Source: RGIG5612 sp045604025 | GTDB lineage: Bacteria > Bacillota > Clostridia > Lachnospirales > Lachnospiraceae | DNA length: 15,922 bases | Assembly: GCA_045604025.1 (NCBI GenBank) | Contig: JAZUNG010000182.1 | Coordinates: 1-15,922, forward strand | Direction: 5' to 3' | Part shown: positions 12,321-15,922 of the stretch, piece by piece | How positions within the stretch are numbered: position 1 is the stretch's first letter | How the letters are laid out: each line of letters opens with the position of its first letter | Made by a program: the position numbers and the translations under genes | The notes under the pieces: generated by a model | The model's database searches: none | What the model saw: the letters and a program-made list of their open reading frames with translations, nothing else | What the model was told of the DNA's origin: nothing

Positions 12321-13652
12321 TCAGAACCCTGCCAGCCGCAGCACCTCGGCTGTAACTTCCTCTATACTTCCCGAGCCGTCAGCGATCACGTCTGCACTAG
12401 CTCTGTAGATGCCGATGCGTTCGTTGTATCTCTTCTCCAGATCGGCGCGCTGCGATGACAATGGTCTGTCGTCTGTTGTGATGAGCATGTCTAAGGGTCT
12501 GTCGATAAATACGACGATACCGTTCCTCTTCAGGGCCCTGACATTTTCCGAGCGCAGTATGGCGCCTCCGCCTGTGGCGATGATCAGTCCGCTCTCATCT
12601 GATATCTTCCGGATCACCTCGGACTCTCTGTCCCTGAATGCGCTCTCACCTTCAGCAGCAAAATAATCCACTATTGACATACCGATCTGCTCAACGACCA
12701 GCTCGTCTGTATCCACCAGAGTGCGTCCGGTCAGACGGGCCAGCTCCTGCCCGATGGTTGTCTTGCCGCATGACGGCATACCGATGAGAACTATGTTGCG
12801 TTTGCTGTTCAGTACGCTCCTGTAGGCTCTGTCAATGTCGGACGCTGCCATCTCTTTTCCGAGGAAATCTCCGCAGGCTACAACCGCCTGAGCGGAAAGC
12901 ATGTACAGTCCGCCCTCGGCTGCTGCCCCGCATTCCGCTGCGTCCAGTACCAGATTGGTTCGGAGCGGATTGTAGATCGCGTCGATCACGCCCCTGAGCT
13001 GCGGGAACTTCCGTACATCCAGCGGACAAGCATCGGACTTCGGGAACATGCCACACGGGGTCGTATTGATGATGATCTGCGCGTCGGTATGCTCTGTCTG
13101 TGCTGCCTCGTATGTGATCACGCCTTGATATACTGATCCAGCCGGCTCTGTGCCTCCGGTTTCATGAATACCGGGAGACTGCTCTGTTTTCATTATCTGA
13201 TCGTCAGAAGAAGACTGTGTGCCGCCGCTTCTGGATACCTTGTAAACCGCTGCAGCACCGAGGCTTTCCGCTACGGCGAGGGCTGTTTTCGATGTGCCGC
13301 CGGTCCCGAGGATCAGGACCTTTCTGCCGGCAAACACCAGTCCGAGCTTCTCTGCCAGAGCTGCCATCCCGGCGAAGTCTGTATTGTCGCCCCAGAGTCT
13401 GCCTTCAGTATTGACTATCGTATTGACCGCACCGATCGCACGTGCCCTGTCACTGATCCCGTCCAGATAAGGAATGACCGCCTGCTTGTAAGGAATCGTC
13501 ACGTTGATCGCGCGGAATTCCTTTGCTTTCATAAAAGAGTCCAGCCCGTCGGCCGGAATCTCTTTCAGTTCGTATTCATAATCAGCTATCTGACCGTGTA
13601 TCTCCCTGGAATAACTGTGTCCCAGGTGCTTGCCTATCAGTCCGTACTGCAT
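12321..13652 (-). CDS. aroE/aroK: Bifunctional shikimate dehydrogenase-shikimate kinase (AroE-AroK fusion)
   Basis: One 443-residue chain carries two consecutive steps: NADPH reduction of 3-dehydroshikimate, then ATP phosphorylation of shikimate. AroE part (1 to about 275): H-S-Y-S-R-E-I-H (12-19), N-V-T-I-P-Y-K with catalytic Lys56, G-D-N-T-D-F-A-G with Asp92, the nucleotide loop L-G-T-G-G-T-S-K-T-A (115-124), I-N-T-T-P-C-G-M-F-P (195-204) and E-G-G-L-Y-M-L-S-A-Q-A (246-256). AroK part (about 284-443): P-loop G-M-P-S-C-G-K-T-T (291-299), D-T-D (314-316), F-R-D-R-E-S-E-V (339-346), A-T-G-G-G-A-I (359-365), the lid D-D-R-P-L-S-S (394-400) and a late Arg417. Residues about 143-175 form a Ser/Thr/Gly-rich insertion in the AroE domain where relatives have a short loop. 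AAAGGAG lies 5 bases before the ATG. The gene follows aroC after 83 bases. Confidence 0.95.
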   Translation of the reverse strand: MQYGLIGKHLGHSYSREIHGQIADYEYELKEIPADGLDSFMKAKEFRAINVTIPYKQAVIPYLDGISDRARAIGAVNTIVNTEGRLWGDNTDFAGMAALAEKLGLVFAGRKVLILGTGGTSKTALAVAESLGAAAVYKVSRSGGTQSSSDDQIMKTEQSPGIHETGGTEPAGSVYQGVITYEAAQTEHTDAQIIINTTPCGMFPKSDACPLDVRKFPQLRGVIDAIYNPLRTNLVLDAAECGAAAEGGLYMLSAQAVVACGDFLGKEMAASDIDRAYRSVLNSKRNIVLIGMPSCGKTTIGQELARLTGRTLVDTDELVVEQIGMSIVDYFAAEGESAFRDRESEVIRKISDESGLIIATGGGAILRSENVRALKRNGIVVFIDRPLDMLITTDDRPLSSQRADLEKRYNERIGIYRASADVIADGSGSIEEVTAEVLRLAGF

Positions 13653-13735
13653 ACTGCTCCTTTGCTATCTGCAAGTGTTTATGAAATATCTGAGGCCCGT
13701 GACTGTCTGCACAGGTCTGTGTCTGAAGTCTGTGC

Positions 13736-14827
13736 CTATCTGTCTGTCTTCAGAAAATCGGTTCCGTATCTGCCGGCCAGTATGTCGCAGATGACTACCG
13801 CGCATACGCTGTCTATAACCGGGCAGATCCTGCGGATGATGGCGGGATCGTGCCTGCCCTTTATCTCGATATCCGCATTCTCGCCCTTCAGGAAATCAAC
13901 TGTTTTCTGAGGCTGCGAGATGGACGGGGTGGGCTTGACCGCGCAGCTAAATACTACCGGCATGCCGTTCGAGATGCCGCCGTTGATGCCGCCATTGTGA
14001 TTGGTCTCTGTATATACTGATCCGTCCTGGATCCTGAATGCATCATTTGCCTCGCTTCCGCGCATGCCCGCCAGAGCGAAGCCGTCACCGAACTCTATGC
14101 CCTTGATGGCGCCGATGCTGAACACGGCATGGGAGAGCATGCTCTCGATGCTGTCAAACCACGGCTCGCCTACACCTGCGGGCAGTCCCGCGATGGCTGT
14201 CTGGGTCACGCCGCCGATACTGTCATGTGCTGCGCCAGCTTGAAGGATCCTCTCTGTGATCAGCTCTGCTGCAGCGTCGTCCAACACCGGGAATAATTTA
14301 TCCTGAAGCGCGGCAATATCCGCGCTCATATTGTCAAAGTCTCTGTCTCTGGCGTCCGCGCATGACAGGATATGGGTTCCTATCTGCACACCTATGGCCT
14401 CAAGAGCCGGAAGGAGGATGCCGCCCGCTGCCACCAGCGCCGCAGTGATCCTGCCGGAGAAATGACCGCCGCCCCTGTAATCTTCATATCCATGATATTT
14501 GCAGAAGGCTGCGTAGTCCGCATGGGAAGGCCTGGCCAGCCCATACGTATAGTCCGAACTCTTTGTATTCTCATTCGGGATAATGATGGCGATGGGAGTC
14601 CCGCATGTCAAGCCGTCCTTTACGCCGCTGACGATACGGAAGTTGTCAGGTTCGACGCGTGGTGTGTCTGTAGCCAGCGAGGGGCGCCTTCTCGACAGAT
14701 ATGCTGCGATCCTGTCTGTATCCACAGGTATGCCCGGAGTCAGTCCGTCGATGACCGCTCCTATCGCTTCGCCGTGGCTCTCACCGAATATAGTAACTGT
14801 GATATTATTTCCAAATGTGTTTTTCAT
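13736..14827 (-). CDS. aroC: Chorismate synthase
   Basis: Converts EPSP to chorismate with reduced FMN, the last common step of aromatic biosynthesis. The 363 residues carry the family signatures in order: F-G-E-S-H-G-E-A-I-G (14-23) with the catalytic His18, R-R-R-P-S (46-50), D-Y-R-G-G-G-H-F-S-G-R-I-T-A (116-129) with His121, N-H-N-G-G-I-N-G-G-I-S-N-G (276-288), K-P-T-P-S-I (298-303) and G-R-H-D-P-A-I (324-330). Length is normal. No flavin reductase domain is attached, so it should be of the monofunctional bacterial type. The ribosome site before the ATG is weak (AGG about 12 bases ahead), so expression may rely on its place in the operon between aroB (59 bases upstream) and aroE/K. Confidence 0.97.
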   Translation of the reverse strand: MKNTFGNNITVTIFGESHGEAIGAVIDGLTPGIPVDTDRIAAYLSRRRPSLATDTPRVEPDNFRIVSGVKDGLTCGTPIAIIIPNENTKSSDYTYGLARPSHADYAAFCKYHGYEDYRGGGHFSGRITAALVAAGGILLPALEAIGVQIGTHILSCADARDRDFDNMSADIAALQDKLFPVLDDAAAELITERILQAGAAHDSIGGVTQTAIAGLPAGVGEPWFDSIESMLSHAVFSIGAIKGIEFGDGFALAGMRGSEANDAFRIQDGSVYTETNHNGGINGGISNGMPVVFSCAVKPTPSISQPQKTVDFLKGENADIEIKGRHDPAIIRRICPVIDSVCAVVICDILAGRYGTDFLKTDR

Positions 14828-14886
14828 CTTATATGGAACCTGTCTGTGTTTCTGCTGCCCGTCCTGTCAGCTCTGCCTGAAGGACC

Positions 14887-15888
14887 TCAGCTGATCAAGC
14901 CTCTGATCTCGTCCGGCTCCAGCCCTCTGAACTCGAAGCTGCCGATCTCCGGAACGTAAACCGTTGATATCGCAGAGCCGGTGCTCTTCTTGTCATGCAC
15001 AAGGAAGGGCATCAGATCGTCTGCAGATGCATCGCACTCTACCGGCAGATCATACTGCTCCAGTACCTTTCGTATCTCAGAAGCCGCCTCCGATGAGCTC
15101 ATGGGAATCATCCCCATAGCCACGCACTCGCCATGCAGATATCTGCCTGCATAGAAGCTTTCGATGGCATGACCTACGGTGTGTCCGAAGTTCAGTACCT
15201 TCCTGAGGCCGGTCTCCTTCGGATCCTGCTCGACTACATTTTTCTTAATGGTCAGCGCGCCTTCTATGATCCTCTGTATATCCTCGTCCGGATCGCTGCT
15301 GTCAGCTATGAACCTGAACAGCTCCCCGTCACACGTTGCGGCCATCTTGATGGCCTCTGCCAGACCGGCATTAAACTGACGCCTGTCCAGTGTCTTCAGC
15401 GTATCCGGATCTATCAGCACCTTCTTCGGCTGATAAAACGCTCCGACTATGTTCTTGACTCCTTCGAAATCTATTGCGGTCTTGCCGCCTATGGATGAGT
15501 CCACCTGCGACAGGAGCGTGGTCGGTATGTTGTAGAAGTCGATGCCCCTCATATAACATGCCGCCGCAAATCCGCTGAGGTCTCCAACCACTCCGCCTCC
15601 TACTGCCACCACGCAGTCCTTACGCGTAAATGAGTGCAGCAGCAGCTCTTTCAGTATGTCACGGAAGGTGTCCATGTTCTTGGAGGATTCCCCCTGAATG
15701 ATGGTGCAGATATAACCCTCCTTCGCGGCCTTTGCAACCTCCGCGGCGTATTCCGCAGGTACCCCCGAATCCGTAACTACCAGCACCTTCCTGTCCAGGT
15801 TCAGGTGCTCGGCTGCATGCGCGATGACTCCGCGCTCTATGATAATGTCGTAACTGTCATTTCCCAGTTCCAGCGATAATCTACTCAT
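14887..15888 (-). CDS. aroB: 3-dehydroquinate synthase
   Basis: Converts DAHP to 3-dehydroquinate, the second step of the pathway, using NAD and a divalent metal. The 333 residues show the NAD-binding stretch V-A-V-G-G-G-V-V-G-D-L-S-G-F-A-A (94-109), the P-T-T-L-L-S-Q-V-D-S-S-I-G-G-K-T (122-137) active-site loop, the metal ligands Glu178 in L-A-E-A-I-K, His236 in F-G-H-T-V-G-H-A and His252 in L-H-G-E-C-V-A-M-G, and a short C-terminal domain. Slightly shorter than the E. coli enzyme but normal for Firmicutes. The ATG overlaps the last codons of the gene upstream (its TAG is at 15881-15883), which indicates translational coupling, so the operon begins outside the window. A GGAG lies about 12 bases upstream. 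Confidence 0.96.
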   Translation of the reverse strand: MSRLSLELGNDSYDIIIERGVIAHAAEHLNLDRKVLVVTDSGVPAEYAAEVAKAAKEGYICTIIQGESSKNMDTFRDILKELLLHSFTRKDCVVAVGGGVVGDLSGFAAACYMRGIDFYNIPTTLLSQVDSSIGGKTAIDFEGVKNIVGAFYQPKKVLIDPDTLKTLDRRQFNAGLAEAIKMAATCDGELFRFIADSSDPDEDIQRIIEGALTIKKNVVEQDPKETGLRKVLNFGHTVGHAIESFYAGRYLHGECVAMGMIPMSSSEAASEIRKVLEQYDLPVECDASADDLMPFLVHDKKSTGSAISTVYVPEIGSFEFRGLEPDEIRGLIS

Positions 15889-15922
15889 CTTCTGTATACG
15901 CTCCGACCAGTTTCAGCTGCTC
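15881..15922 (-). CDS. 3' end of an unidentified gene overlapping the aroB start
   Basis: On the minus strand the frame entering from the window edge stays open for 13 codons (E-Q-L-K-L-V-G-A-Y-T-E-D-E) and stops at TAG 15881-15883, 8 bases inside aroB. The tight overlap is typical for operon neighbours. Too little is visible to identify it; another aromatic pathway gene is a guess from context only. Confidence 0.45.
   Translation of the reverse strand, partial: EQLKLVGAYTEDE

Noticed and set aside
1..15922. Mobile elements, CRISPR arrays, tRNA or rRNA genes
   Set aside because: No transposase or integrase motifs, spaced repeats or RNA gene signatures were seen; genes are tightly packed and housekeeping or transport in nature.

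Overview
The window looks like chromosomal DNA of an anaerobic Gram-positive bacterium of the class Clostridia (Bacillota). The reasons are GG-AGG-type ribosome binding sites, two lipoprotein (Cys-anchored) solute-binding proteins with long Ser/Thr/Gly tethers, a histidine kinase of the Firmicutes type without a clear HAMP domain, a single-chain fused TRAP permease, and a compact shikimate operon. GC content is roughly 50 percent. The genus cannot be named from the sequence alone. No rRNA, tRNA, CRISPR array, insertion sequence or phage gene was seen, and no gene-free stretch exceeds 150 bases.

Layout from left to right. (1) 1-1677, plus strand: the end of an OmpR-type response regulator, coupled by an ATGA overlap to a sensor kinase with a long acidic extracytoplasmic insert. 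(2) 1685-4805, minus strand and converging on the kinase: a TRAP-TAXI transporter, made of a solute-binding lipoprotein followed by a fused DctQ/DctM permease, with its own promoter near 4835-4863. (3) 4933-9653, minus strand: a four-gene sugar-type (Rbs/CUT2-like) ABC transporter in the order binding protein, permease, double ATPase, second permease. It has a promoter near 9713-9740 and a terminator near 4888-4917. (4) 9803-15922, minus strand: an aromatic amino acid operon in transcriptional order [end of an unknown gene]-aroB-aroC-aroE/K fusion-aroA-aroF, closed by a terminator at 9761-9788. It covers DAHP synthesis to chorismate except for the 3-dehydroquinase step.

The most striking observation is the TAXI solute-binding protein at 3774-4805. 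Its domain order appears circularly permuted. The segment that normally forms the C-terminal end of TAXI proteins (the stretch after the I-P-x-G-x-Y motif, ending in H-P-G-A-x-x-Y-x-x-x-x-G) sits directly behind the lipoprotein signal and tether, in front of the usual N-terminal G-T-G motif. The protein then stops right after I-P-A-G-T-Y. All expected pieces are present, in rotated order. Other points are an Asp-rich four-residue repeat in the kinase sensor region, an ABC ATPase whose second site has lost its catalytic Glu (Cys instead), low-complexity insertions in both AroA and AroE, and hairpins between each binding-protein gene and its permease gene.
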